NCBI GenBank assembly: GCA_049515175.1
Contig: JBEKUI010000137.1
Location: forward strand, 1-11,849
Reading direction: 5' to 3'
Source: JACQNR01 sp049515175
Lineage (GTDB): Bacteria; Acidobacteriota; Terriglobia; UBA7540
DNA: 11,849 bases
Shown: one piece after another, positions 1-7,401 of the stretch
How the letters are laid out: each line of letters begins with the position of its first letter
How positions within the stretch are numbered: position 1 is the stretch's first letter
Translations under genes and position numbers: made by a program
Notes under the pieces: model-generated
Told to the model about the DNA's origin: nothing
Seen by the model: the letters and a program-made list of their open reading frames with translations, nothing else
The model's database searches: none

Positions 1-755
1 CCATGGAAGTGATTGGTACCCGACTTCGTCACGACATTGACCTGGGCTCCCGCCTGCGCGCCGAACTTGGCTTCGTACATGCCGGTCTCCATGCGGAATT
101 CCTGCACGGAATCTACCGGGGGCGTCACCACGAACGTTCCCACGCCGAGCGAAGTGTTGTTCATCCCGTCCAGCAAGAACGTATTCATGGTTTCACGGAG
201 CCCATTGACGTTGATGGCGCCGCCGCGCTCGCTGTTTTCCGAGCCGTCCGTCGCCGGTACCACACCCGGAGTGAATAGCGTCAGTTCCAGAAAGTGGCGC
301 CCGTTGAGCGGAAGCTGCGAGACTTTCGCTTCCTCTACGGTCGTACCTACCGAAGACGTCTGCGTGTCCAAGACGGGTGGCGTCGCTTCGACGCTCACGG
401 TGACCGTCTGGGGCCCCACCTTCAACTGGAAGTCGACCTTCAAGTGGGCGTTAACGGTAAGTTCCATCGGACCCTGAGTGGTTTTCTCAAAGCCCGCCTT
501 TTCCACACCCAGGCGATAGCGCCCGGGCGGAAGAAGAGGCAGTTCAAAGGAGCCGTCCCCAAGGGTGGAGACACTGCGGCTGAATCCCTTGTCCACTTCA
601 ACCGCCGTGACGGTCGCGCCCGGAACGATCGCGCCTGAGGCGTCGGTGACGGTGCCGGTGAAGCTCCCTTGGAACTGCTGGGCCTGCGCCGGGATACTGC
701 ACCACACCGCCAGGACGAGAACACCCCACAACCGTCCTTGATGGTTTCTTCGCAT
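1..755 (-). CDS. TonB-dependent receptor-like outer-membrane protein, N-terminal part (cut by left window edge)
   Basis: Reading the minus strand from ATG at 755 gives 251 codons without a stop up to the window edge, so this is the 5' part of a longer gene. A strong GGAGGTGA ribosome binding site lies just upstream (761-768). Residues 1-25 form a signal peptide: basic MRRN start, hydrophobic core, AQA/Q cleavage site. Residues about 28-112 are a carboxypeptidase-regulatory-like beta-sandwich (FTGTVTDASGAIVPGATVT, then DGSFELPLLPPGRYRL). Residues about 135-245 match a TonB plug, with QLPLNGRHFLELT, FLLDGMNN, SVQEFRMETGMYEAKFG and VNVVTKSGTN. This is the same architecture as the gene at 1143, which is transcribed divergently. 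The class sits in the outer membrane and is thought to import large or scarce nutrients with TonB energy; the substrate here is unknown. The barrel lies outside the window, so intactness cannot be judged. Confidence 0.93.
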   Translation of the reverse strand, partial: MRRNHQGRLWGVLVLAVWCSIPAQAQQFQGSFTGTVTDASGAIVPGATVTAVEVDKGFSRSVSTLGDGSFELPLLPPGRYRLGVEKAGFEKTTQGPMELTVNAHLKVDFQLKVGPQTVTVSVEATPPVLDTQTSSVGTTVEEAKVSQLPLNGRHFLELTLFTPGVVPATDGSENSERGGAINVNGLRETMNTFLLDGMNNTSLGVGTFVVTPPVDSVQEFRMETGMYEAKFGAQAGAQVNVVTKSGTNHFH

Positions 756-955
756 TGCGATCACCTCCACGGTGGAATGCCGCCCGACAGAAATGCGGCT
801 CCAGTTTCTTTAACCAGCCCCAGAAGAAACCTCATCCGACGCAAAGTAAGTAGTGCTTCATGGAACAATTTGGGGAATGAGTCGGCTGCGGCGGGTGAGC
901 TTTCGACGGCTGCCCCGGCGAAAGGGCGGGAAAGGGGCCGACTTTTCCTGGACAT

Positions 956-985
956 ATTGTCGATCTCCCCCTGCTAGTTCGTCAA
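956..985 (-). promoter_or_regulatory. Candidate sigma-70-type promoter for the left receptor gene
   Basis: On the minus strand TTGACG (985-980) is followed after 18 nt by GACAAT (961-956), matching 5 of 6 and 4 of 6 consensus positions. Transcription would start near 948 and give a leader of about 190 nt before the ATG at 755. The -35 box is one arm of the palindrome at 980-991. This is a prediction from sequence only. Confidence 0.4.
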
Positions 986-991
986 TTGACG
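980..991. promoter_or_regulatory. Perfect 12-bp palindrome CGTCAATTGACG, possible operator
   Basis: The sequence CGTCAATTGACG is identical on both strands. It covers the candidate -35 box of the left receptor gene and shares its GTCAA/TTGAC half-sites with the inverted repeat at 1045-1057. It could be an operator. TTGAC is also the -35 consensus, so part of the symmetry may simply be two -35 boxes back to back. Confidence 0.4.
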
Positions 992-1026
992 GGGAGTATA
1001 GGAAGCAAAACTGTCCACGTCAAGCA

Positions 1027-1057
1027 GACTTCTTGGCGGCAGAAGTCAAAGCTTGAC
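1027..1057. promoter_or_regulatory. Two overlapping inverted repeats upstream of the right receptor gene
   Basis: GACTTCT (1027-1033) and AGAAGTC (1041-1047) form a perfect 7-bp inverted repeat around a 7-nt centre. Overlapping its right arm, GTCAA (1045-1049) and TTGAC (1053-1057) form a second one with a 3-nt centre, and that arm is also the candidate -35 box. Position and symmetry fit a regulator binding site. No regulator gene is visible next to it. Confidence 0.4.
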
Positions 1058-1082
1058 AATCCCGAATCCACGCAAGCAAAAT
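1053..1082 (+). promoter_or_regulatory. Candidate sigma-70-type promoter for the right receptor gene
   Basis: A perfect TTGACA (1053-1058) is followed after 18 nt by CAAAAT (1077-1082), which matches 4 of 6 consensus positions. The start would fall near 1090, giving a leader of about 50 nt before the ATG at 1143. It mirrors the minus-strand candidate, which also has an 18-nt spacer. Confidence 0.5.
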
Positions 1083-1142
1083 GGCCTGACATTTTTCATG
1101 AAGAGACCAAGCTCTGATAAGTGAAGGCGTTGAGGGGGGACG

Positions 1143-4100
1143 ATGCGCTTTGGTCGATTGGTGTGTCTGCTGATTCTGGCGGTTGGTTTGTCCTCGGCCC
1201 TTGCTCGGACGGCCCGCGGCCAAGTTAATACGGTAGATCTGTCCGGAAGGATTCTTGACCCGCAAAGTGCCGCCGTCCCAGGCACCGAGGTTTCCGTGAA
1301 AAACAAGGCGACTGGCGCCGTACGGAGCACTCACAGCGATGGAAGCGGGAACTATGTGTTGGTCGGACTCCCACCAGGGAGCTACGAACTCAGTGCGGAG
1401 GCGCAGGGCTTCGCGCGGTTTGTGAACACCGAGTTGATTCTTACCATCGGCCGGGCGGCGGAATTCAATATCAATCTGGAGATTAAAGCTGCCACGGCTG
1501 TGGTGACGGTGACGGAAGCCGCGGAGTTGATTGAGACGCGCCGCACGGCCGTCTCCGAGACCGTAGACCAGCGCCTCATTACCAACCTTCCGATCAACGG
1601 CCGCAATTACGTCAATTTCACGCTACTCTCTTCGCAGGCGCAGCGCGACAGCGCGCCGTCAATCGGCGCGGCGCCGACGAGCGGCATCAACTTCAGCGGC
1701 CAGCGGGCGCGCTCCAACCAAGTCTCTGTGGACGGCGCCGATGCCGTCGATAATTCAACGAATGGCATTCGCTCGACCGTCTCTCAGGAAGCCGTGCAGG
1801 AATTCCAGGTCATTATCAGCAATTACATGCCAGAGTTCGGCCGGGCTACCGGCGGCGTCGTCAACATCGTGACCAAGTCCGGCTCGAACACCCTGCACGG
1901 TAATGTCTTTGGCTATTTCCGCCACAAGGATCTTCAGGCGCGTAACCCGTTCTCGGTGGAGGTCGATCCCTCGACGGGTACCACGCGGCCCATTAAGCAG
2001 GCTTACACGCGAATGCAGGCCGGGGCCACGCTGGGCGGCCCGATCAAAAAGGACAAAAGCTTCTTCTTCCTGTCCTACGAGACGACCCGCCGGCATGAGA
2101 CGGGTTTCACCAATATCGGGAGTAACAACTTTGGGTTGACTCCGACGACCACGCCGTTCTTCCCTGCTTCGCTGCTCCTGACGCCCCAGCAAGCGGCCTT
2201 CATTTCCGACCCGGCTGTGCTTACCTCGCCCGGCGGGCAGCAAATGGCCGCCACTGTGACCTATCTGGCAGGATCGGCGTCGAGTGTAGCCCTGGACGGG
2301 GTGGATTATGGCGCCGTCGCCACGGCCTACGGCGTGCCGAGCTTGCCCGGGGCGCGCTTCCCTCTACCCATCGACTGCACTGCGCTGGTGCCCTGCACCG
2401 CAGCGAATCTCGTCAACCTGCCGGCGTCCTATGTCCCGCTTCGCAAGCTCGTCGGAAACTATCCCATCTCCGAAGGGACCAGCATTTGGTCGGCACGGCT
2501 CGACCAACAGTGGAATGACCACAACAATTCCTTCGTCCGCGCCAGCGTTTCGCCGTCGCTGGTCACCGGCATCCAGGTGAACGCTCAGAACCAGAACTTC
2601 GGCCAGAACGCCGGCTCGCGTACGTCAACGCAGCAGTTCCGTGATTTCTCCATCGTCGGCCAGCACGTCACAACACTCTCCAGCACCTTATTTAACGAGG
2701 CCCGATTTCAATTTGCGCGGCGCGGGCTCCACTATGGGTATTCGCCCTTGCCGGGCGGGGACGGGCCGGGCGTCAACATCACGGGTTTTGCATTCTTTGG
2801 CCGCGAGCCCTTCTCCACCGTGGACCGTATCGAACGCCGCTTCCAGTGGACCGACAACGTGACCTGGGTCAAAGGGCGGCACTCGGTGAAGTTTGGCACC
2901 GACATCAACCTCGTCCAGCTGCGTAGCAGCAAAGACCAAATCTTCGAACTCAACTTCGGCGGCGTGTACAATTTCGGCGGACTGACGGCATCGAACCTAG
3001 GACTCCCCAGCACGTTCGCGGGTGTCCCCGTTCCCGGCGTTACGGCGGTGCAGGCCTATGGGCTGGGACTTCCCGCTGTCTTTTTCCAGGGCATTGGCCG
3101 CTCCAATCGTCCCTTCGACAACAAGGCCTTCGGGTTTTTCGTGCAGGACAGTTGGAAGGTCAACTCCCACCTGACGCTGAATTACGGCGTGCGCTATGAC
3201 GTCGAACTGACCCCCATCTTTGAGCCAGCCACGTCGTACAACAAGATACTCGAACCCGCGCTCGGCGTGCTGGAGGGGATTCCTCACGACAAGAACAACT
3301 TCTCCCCTCGCTTCGCGCTGGCCTGGGACCCCACCGGTAAAGGCAACACGGTAATCCGCGCCGGCTACGGCATCTTCTTCGATCATCCCCTGCTGGCGGT
3401 GGCGTTCAACGCCACCACCGCGGAGGGCGCCCTTTCCACGCAATTGATCGCTCCACCGGGAGTTCCCACGCGAGCTTCCGTGGTCACGGACCCCACTGGC
3501 GCGCTGAACGCCTCCTCCGTCTTCCAGGGAGTGCTCAATGCCATTCCCTCCATGGGGTACCTGTCCGATCAGCAGCGCTTTAACTCTCACCTCCAGGATT
3601 CACTTTTCGTAAACCAGAATTTCATGACGGCCGGCTTCCCGCTGCCCTTCCTGCCGCTCACCCTGCCGGTGGCACGCAATTTCGTTTACGGCTACGCCCA
3701 GCAGGGCAATTTCACCGTGGAGCAGAAGTTGGGGAGGGACTACAAGCTGAGCGCGTCCTACTCCTACACGCACGGGGTACACTTGAACCGCCCGCGCGTC
3801 ATCAACACGCCGGACCCCACCATCCTGGCGCTCAATTACCGCAACGCTTTGGCAGCAGGGCTTTCCGCCACCGATCCGCGCACCGTGGCAGCCCCCTTTG
3901 ACATCGTCACGCCGACGGCCGGGACGTGCGGCGTCGCGGTGGTAGCGCGCGGCGCCCTGGGCGCGCTCTTCGAATGTCCAGCGCCCCTGGCAGCGCTTGA
4001 CGGCCAGTTCATCGGGACCGCCGCGTTTTTCAACTTCTTTCGCTCGACCGGACCAAATCCCTCTTTTGCTGGACTCGTGCCCGGCGGTTACGACACCCAG

Positions 4101-4937
4101 GTCGCGCTCGCCCATGCGGCGGGTTTTCCCACCGGCATTCCTGGCGTCCAGATCCCGTGGGGAAGCATCGACCAGCAGGAATCCTCCGGCAGTTCGATTT
4201 ACCACGGCCTGACGCTGACCGTCTCAAAACGCTTCTCGGACCACTTCGAATTCCTCACCGGGTGGACGTGGTCTCACGCCATCGACGATTCCACGGACCT
4301 GCAAACCTTGCTCGAACCGCAGGACGATCGCCAGCCGGGGCTCGAACGCGCCAGTTCCACTTTCGATCAGCGTCACCGCTGGATCTCCAGCGCCGTCTTC
4401 CAGACTCCCTTCCGGAGCAGCGACCAGGGCTGGCACCGGAAGTTTCTGGCGGATTTCACCATCGCCCCGATTGTCGAACTAAGTTCGGGGAGACCCTATA
4501 CCGTCCTGACCGGCACGGACCTGAACCTGGATTTCAGCTCCAACACCGACCGGCCGTCGGTTTCGCCCTCGGGAGGTGTGACCTCGCCGTTCATCCCTGG
4601 TGTGTCGTTCACTCTTCCCAACGTATGCTACCAGGCGGTGAGTCTGGGCCCCGCGTCAATCAGCCCGCCTTACGGTTGCACCGGCAATCTGGGACGGAAC
4701 TCCTTCGTGCGTCCGGGCTACGCCAGCGTGGACCTGCGTATCTCACGTAAGTTCCACGTGAGCGAAAGATGGAACGTGGAGTTCATTGCCGACGGGTTCA
4801 ATCTGTTCAACCGTTTCACCGTGGCGGACGTGAACCCACTCTGCAATCCGCTGGACCCGTCTACCTGCCGCGCCGGCGAACCGACGGCGGCGCTCGATCC
4901 GCGACAATTTCAGTTTGCTTTGAAAATTAACTGGTAG
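1143..4937 (+). CDS. TonB-dependent receptor with carboxypeptidase-regulatory-like domain, complete
   Basis: The 1264-residue protein starts at an ATG preceded by the purine run GAGGGGGG (1132-1139). Residues 1-26 are a signal peptide with a long hydrophobic stretch and likely cleavage before QVNT. Residues about 30-115 form a carboxypeptidase-regulatory-like domain (VDLSGRILDPQSAAVPGTEV, then DGSGNYVLVGLPPGSYEL). The TonB plug spans about 138-245 (LITNLPINGRNYVNFTLL, QVSVDGADAVDNSTNG, EFGRATGGVVNIVTKSGSN). The rest is a beta-barrel with many alternating aromatic strands and ends ALKINW, the terminal aromatic expected for outer-membrane assembly. The mature protein has eight cysteines that I can find, in four close pairs (412/418, 929/945, 1162/1179, 1234/1242), suggesting disulfide-closed surface loops. 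The architecture is Oar-like and common in Acidobacteriota. Substrate unknown: no TonB box or partner gene identifies it. The gene runs divergently from a receptor of the same class. Confidence 0.95.
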   Translation: MRFGRLVCLLILAVGLSSALARTARGQVNTVDLSGRILDPQSAAVPGTEVSVKNKATGAVRSTHSDGSGNYVLVGLPPGSYELSAEAQGFARFVNTELILTIGRAAEFNINLEIKAATAVVTVTEAAELIETRRTAVSETVDQRLITNLPINGRNYVNFTLLSSQAQRDSAPSIGAAPTSGINFSGQRARSNQVSVDGADAVDNSTNGIRSTVSQEAVQEFQVIISNYMPEFGRATGGVVNIVTKSGSNTLHGNVFGYFRHKDLQARNPFSVEVDPSTGTTRPIKQAYTRMQAGATLGGPIKKDKSFFFLSYETTRRHETGFTNIGSNNFGLTPTTTPFFPASLLLTPQQAAFISDPAVLTSPGGQQMAATVTYLAGSASSVALDGVDYGAVATAYGVPSLPGARFPLPIDCTALVPCTAANLVNLPASYVPLRKLVGNYPISEGTSIWSARLDQQWNDHNNSFVRASVSPSLVTGIQVNAQNQNFGQNAGSRTSTQQFRDFSIVGQHVTTLSSTLFNEARFQFARRGLHYGYSPLPGGDGPGVNITGFAFFGREPFSTVDRIERRFQWTDNVTWVKGRHSVKFGTDINLVQLRSSKDQIFELNFGGVYNFGGLTASNLGLPSTFAGVPVPGVTAVQAYGLGLPAVFFQGIGRSNRPFDNKAFGFFVQDSWKVNSHLTLNYGVRYDVELTPIFEPATSYNKILEPALGVLEGIPHDKNNFSPRFALAWDPTGKGNTVIRAGYGIFFDHPLLAVAFNATTAEGALSTQLIAPPGVPTRASVVTDPTGALNASSVFQGVLNAIPSMGYLSDQQRFNSHLQDSLFVNQNFMTAGFPLPFLPLTLPVARNFVYGYAQQGNFTVEQKLGRDYKLSASYSYTHGVHLNRPRVINTPDPTILALNYRNALAAGLSATDPRTVAAPFDIVTPTAGTCGVAVVARGALGALFECPAPLAALDGQFIGTAAFFNFFRSTGPNPSFAGLVPGGYDTQVALAHAAGFPTGIPGVQIPWGSIDQQESSGSSIYHGLTLTVSKRFSDHFEFLTGWTWSHAIDDSTDLQTLLEPQDDRQPGLERASSTFDQRHRWISSAVFQTPFRSSDQGWHRKFLADFTIAPIVELSSGRPYTVLTGTDLNLDFSSNTDRPSVSPSGGVTSPFIPGVSFTLPNVCYQAVSLGPASISPPYGCTGNLGRNSFVRPGYASVDLRISRKFHVSERWNVEFIADGFNLFNRFTVADVNPLCNPLDPSTCRAGEPTAALDPRQFQFALKINW

Positions 4938-4944
4938 GTGTCGA

Positions 4945-4978
4945 GATGAGAGTCACTGCCCGTGCCGCAACTCTCATC
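4945..4978. terminator. Stem-loop between convergent genes, possible bidirectional terminator
   Basis: GATGAGAGT (4945-4953) pairs perfectly with ACTCTCATC (4970-4978) around a 16-nt loop that can itself pair TGC with GCA. It begins 7 nt after the receptor stop codon and ends 12 nt before the stop codon of the convergent small gene. Neither strand has a T-run after the stem, so it is not a classic intrinsic terminator. It may act as a 3'-end stabiliser or help Rho-dependent termination. Confidence 0.4.
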
Positions 4979-4990
4979 GCTTGAAGGAAA

Positions 4991-5248
4991 TCATTGCACC
5001 CGGCTGGCCGGTTCCGAGGCCGGGGGGGCGGGCGGCGGGGCCATCAATCCCAGCGCCTGAAGCAGAACCACGGTCCGCTGCGCGGCCGCACGCCACACGA
5101 GTTGGCATCCATCGCCCTGGCAGTTCTGCACGTACACATCCCCACCCGAATACTCCAGGCTGCAGTTGCGAAACGTGCAGTTGATGAAAACCCCTTCGTC
5201 CAGGACGAGATGCTGGTTTTCAAATACTTTGCTTTCGTGTCGATTCAT
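4991..5248 (-). CDS. Small four-cysteine protein with repeated N-C-x4-C motif, function unknown
   Basis: An 85-residue protein starts at ATG 5248. The frame stays open to 5473, but that upstream stretch is rich in R, G and T and lacks family-like sequence, so I prefer the internal ATG; the ribosome binding site is weak (GAG about 10 nt upstream). Residues 21-29 (FINCTFRNC) and 42-48 (NCQGDGC) repeat an N-C-x4-C unit 19 residues apart, with LEYSGGDVYVQN between them, like successive rungs of a short right-handed beta-helix or pentapeptide-like fold. The C-terminal half has AAQRTVVLLQALGL, a likely helix, then a proline- and alanine-rich tail. The pattern recalls a family of small uncharacterised bacterial proteins I have seen, but I know no established name or role. 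It lies 218 nt downstream of the sigma-factor gene on the same strand. No signal peptide or membrane segment is evident. Confidence 0.7.
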   Translation of the reverse strand: MNRHESKVFENQHLVLDEGVFINCTFRNCSLEYSGGDVYVQNCQGDGCQLVWRAAAQRTVVLLQALGLMAPPPAPPASEPASRVQ

Positions 5249-5466
5249 GGTGTCGCCCGCTCTCGTGTGTGCCGCATTGCGCAAAGTTGACTTTATCAGG
5301 CTAACACCATGCTGAGGGCGTACGCAATGACATGCCGCCGGGTCTTTCCCGCCGCGAATCACGCCTCCTCGGGCGGTGACACGAGCTATCGTCCCCCCAC
5401 GACCCAAGAGTCGGTGACGGGTTACCGCAAGTTTCCAGGAGGCAGGATTCCCGGGACCCTTTCGCC

Positions 5467-6366
5467 TCACCACGCCAGGCGCGGAACCGCGGGCAGGGGA
5501 TATTGGATGAATTCCCTGATCCGCTTGCGGAGCCGCATCAATGCGGCCGAATGGAGCTGGGAGACCCGCGACTCATCGATCCCCAAACGCTCACCAATCT
5601 CCCGCATGGTGAGTTCCTGCTCGTAATACAACTGCACGACTCGACCCTCGCGTTCCGGAATTCGCGCCAGCGCGCGGTCAAAGAGCTCACGTCGCTCGCG
5701 CCTGTAGCAGGCTTCAAACTGCTCGCCCTGACCCTCTGCTGCCAACTGGTCTTCGCTCGTCGCTCTCGTCTCCTTGATCCCCACCGACCCCAGGGGGCGC
5801 AGCCAGTCGAGCCCCACCGCGCGCAGTTCGCGGACCGTGCGGTACCATTGCCTCAGGCTTAGGCCCAGACCTCCCGCCATCTCCAGGTCGCTGGGGGGCC
5901 GCCCGAGCTTGGCTTCCAAGCGTTGATAGACTTGTTCCGCCTTCTTATTCTTCTTGCGCATATCCCGCGAGGCCGAATCCAGGGCGCGCAAGCCGTCCAG
6001 AATCGCCCCGCGAATTCGATGCATCGCGTACTGCTCCAGTCTGACTTGCTTCGTGGCATCGTACTTCTGAATGGCATCGACGAGTCCCAGCACTCCGCTG
6101 CTGATGAGATCATCCACTTCCACGTGCAGTGGCAATCGCTCGCGCATCTGCATGGCCACGCGCTTCACCAGTGGAAGCAACGCCATCACTCTCTCCTGAA
6201 ATTCTTCTCGTTTCAGCCGGCTACTTTCGCTCCCCCGCCGCGTCGGCTCTTGAAAGCTCAGCGTCGGGGGCAGGGAGTTCGGCCGGCGGAGTTGCGGGAA
6301 CGAGAACTCGGGACTGGGTATCAAGCTTGGGAGGATCTGACGGTGCACCACAACTTGCGTTGCCAT
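5467..6366 (-). CDS. RNA polymerase sigma factor, FliA/WhiG (sigma-28) family
   Basis: The chosen ATG at 6366 has GAGGT 5 nt upstream and gives 299 residues. The frame is open further upstream to a GTG at 6513, but that start has no ribosome binding site and the extra residues look non-conserved. Region 2 spans about 62-135 (VEVDDLISSGVLGLVDAIQKYD, in pieces EVDDLIS and GLVDAIQKYD; then QYAMHRIRGAILDGLRALD), matching the core-binding and -10 recognition helices of FliA/WhiG. Region 3 follows at about 138-200. Region 4 is at about 232-284 (RIPEREGRVVQLYYEQ, then LTMREIGERLGIDESRVSQL), the -35 binding helix-turn-helix. FliA is normally near 240 residues; the excess is a proline- and serine-rich N-terminus of about 55 residues. 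Family members direct RNA polymerase to motility, chemotaxis or developmental promoters. No flagellar or anti-sigma gene is visible here, so the regulon is unknown. Confidence 0.93.
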   Translation of the reverse strand: MATQVVVHRQILPSLIPSPEFSFPQLRRPNSLPPTLSFQEPTRRGSESSRLKREEFQERVMALLPLVKRVAMQMRERLPLHVEVDDLISSGVLGLVDAIQKYDATKQVRLEQYAMHRIRGAILDGLRALDSASRDMRKKNKKAEQVYQRLEAKLGRPPSDLEMAGGLGLSLRQWYRTVRELRAVGLDWLRPLGSVGIKETRATSEDQLAAEGQGEQFEACYRRERRELFDRALARIPEREGRVVQLYYEQELTMREIGERLGIDESRVSQLHSAALMRLRKRIREFIQYPLPAVPRLAW

Positions 6367-6371
6367 TGAGG

Positions 6372-6376
6372 ACCTC
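6372..6376 (-). promoter_or_regulatory. Ribosome binding site deciding the sigma-factor start
   Basis: On the minus strand GAGGT (6376-6372) lies 5 nt before the ATG at 6366. It supports that start over the GTG at 6513, which has no such site. Confidence 0.6.
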
Positions 6377-6642
6377 GCGCCGACGCCACGGCCAAGGCAG
6401 GGTGATCTGCCCTCCACCGTTGAGGAAACCCTCTCGACTGTCGCTGCTTCGCGTCGTGCTTCGTGCAGGGCGCAACCTCCGACAGCTAGCTGCTCGCCTG
6501 CATCCGAAACCACGACGAACTATCGCCAGTCCGCGTCGCACGACGCTAATGTGCAACCGGCATGCCAGTTCCTTTGACGGCTCTAAGGATTGTTTAATCT
6601 GCAGTGGAGACGCTCTTCAGACCTCCTGTGCCGCACAGCGAC

Positions 6643-6670
6643 AAAACAAAAAAACAAGTCCCCATCGGAC
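6643..6670 (-). terminator. Weak terminator-like element on the minus strand
   Basis: Read on the minus strand, GTCC and GGAC (6670-6667 and 6661-6658) can form a 4-bp stem with loop GATGG. TTGTTTTTTTGTTTT follows immediately. The T-run is good but the stem is very short. It points the right way to end a long transcript from the iol operon, although it sits over 700 nt beyond iolB. Confidence 0.25.
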
Positions 6671-7401
6671 CGCCTGAGACGCGGAAGGCTCTTCGATGGC
6701 CCGTCACAACTCTCGTCGTATGAAGGGCTTGGATACTTGCACCCGGAGCGAGAGTATTTTCCTCCATCCGCCGTGTATGCTTCTGTCACGCCAATTTCTG
6801 CTCTTTCCGTGGCGCCGTGATTCGCTACGACGTTGCCTTTTCAAGCGTCTGGGGAAACAGTTTCGCCCGCTGGGAATCGCTATGGCATGGGCACCCAGTT
6901 CCAAAATGGGAAACGATTCGTTGCGCTCCGAATTTGCGGTCGCGCAACACTGCACCCACTTGCCAGCCGTTTCTCAGACACACAACCGCTGGGCCGCGGT
7001 CCAGGCGCAACCCACCAGGTTGGGCACGCAGACCTGCGTTCTATTCAAGCGAAGTTCGCGCATCTCGGAACCTGTCACCGGAGTGCAGAGGAATTGCTCA
7101 CGACGTAAATACGCGGGAACGATTCCCCACATCATACAGAGCGCACAATTCAAGGGCGCGATTGTAGGAATGTCATTTCGGGAGGGCAGTTCCATTATGG
7201 GAATCGGCTGGCCCAGAGTCGGCATTTCACGCAGACCGCGTCGACTGTTCAGAGCTGCACGATCCCCGCACAAAGGAGTGATGGCCCACTTGCGCCGGCT
7301 GCTCCTTCCGGAACAAGTCAGCGTTCTTGCTGAATGGTCGGATCAAGCAGTTGCGTTGGGTGCCCTCAAACGAGTGGGACGGAAGAGAACTCGGCGCTTC
7401 T

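Larger units (their letters stand above)
756..1142. promoter_or_regulatory. Divergent intergenic region between two receptor genes
   Basis: This 387-bp gap separates two divergently transcribed receptor genes and contains no convincing gene. The reading frames that cross it have no ribosome binding site and no recognisable protein. It carries candidate promoters facing both ways, a perfect 12-bp palindrome, and two overlapping inverted repeats just upstream of the right-hand gene, each listed separately. The minus-strand leader from the candidate promoter to the ATG at 755 would be near 190 nt, and the plus-strand leader about 50 nt. Confidence 0.7.
6367..7401. other. About 1 kb without a supportable gene
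   Basis: This stretch lies between the sigma-factor start and the 3' end of iolB. It must hold the sigma-gene promoter and the end of the iol transcript, but I see no strong signal for either. Several frames on both strands are open for 200-700 nt. Their products are rich in R, S, C, H and W, lack good ribosome binding sites and match nothing I know. One plus-strand frame runs from 6696 to 7826, continuing antisense into iolB. No tRNA-like cloverleaf, T-loop consensus, terminal inverted repeat or transposase fragment was found. It may be decayed coding DNA or long untranslated sequence. Confidence 0.6.

Noticed and set aside
3600..4205. 201-codon minus-strand open frame inside the receptor gene
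   Set aside because: It is fully antisense to the receptor barrel, has no domain signal and no ribosome binding site.
5270..5310. Sigma-28-like -10 box (GCC-T-GATAA on the minus strand) before the small cysteine gene, suggesting control by the adjacent sigma factor
   Set aside because: The box needs an extra base relative to GCCGATAA, and there is no TAAA-type -35 at 11-16 nt upstream, so the match is most likely chance.
6367..6513. GTG start that would extend the sigma factor by 49 residues
   Set aside because: No ribosome binding site precedes the GTG, the added residues look non-conserved, and the ATG at 6366 has GAGGT 5 nt upstream.
6367..7401. tRNA gene, small structured RNA or mobile-element remnant in the gene-free stretch
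   Set aside because: No T-loop consensus with a matching acceptor stem, no terminal inverted repeats with target duplication, and no transposase-like peptide were found. Only hairpins of 4-5 bp occur, which are expected by chance.
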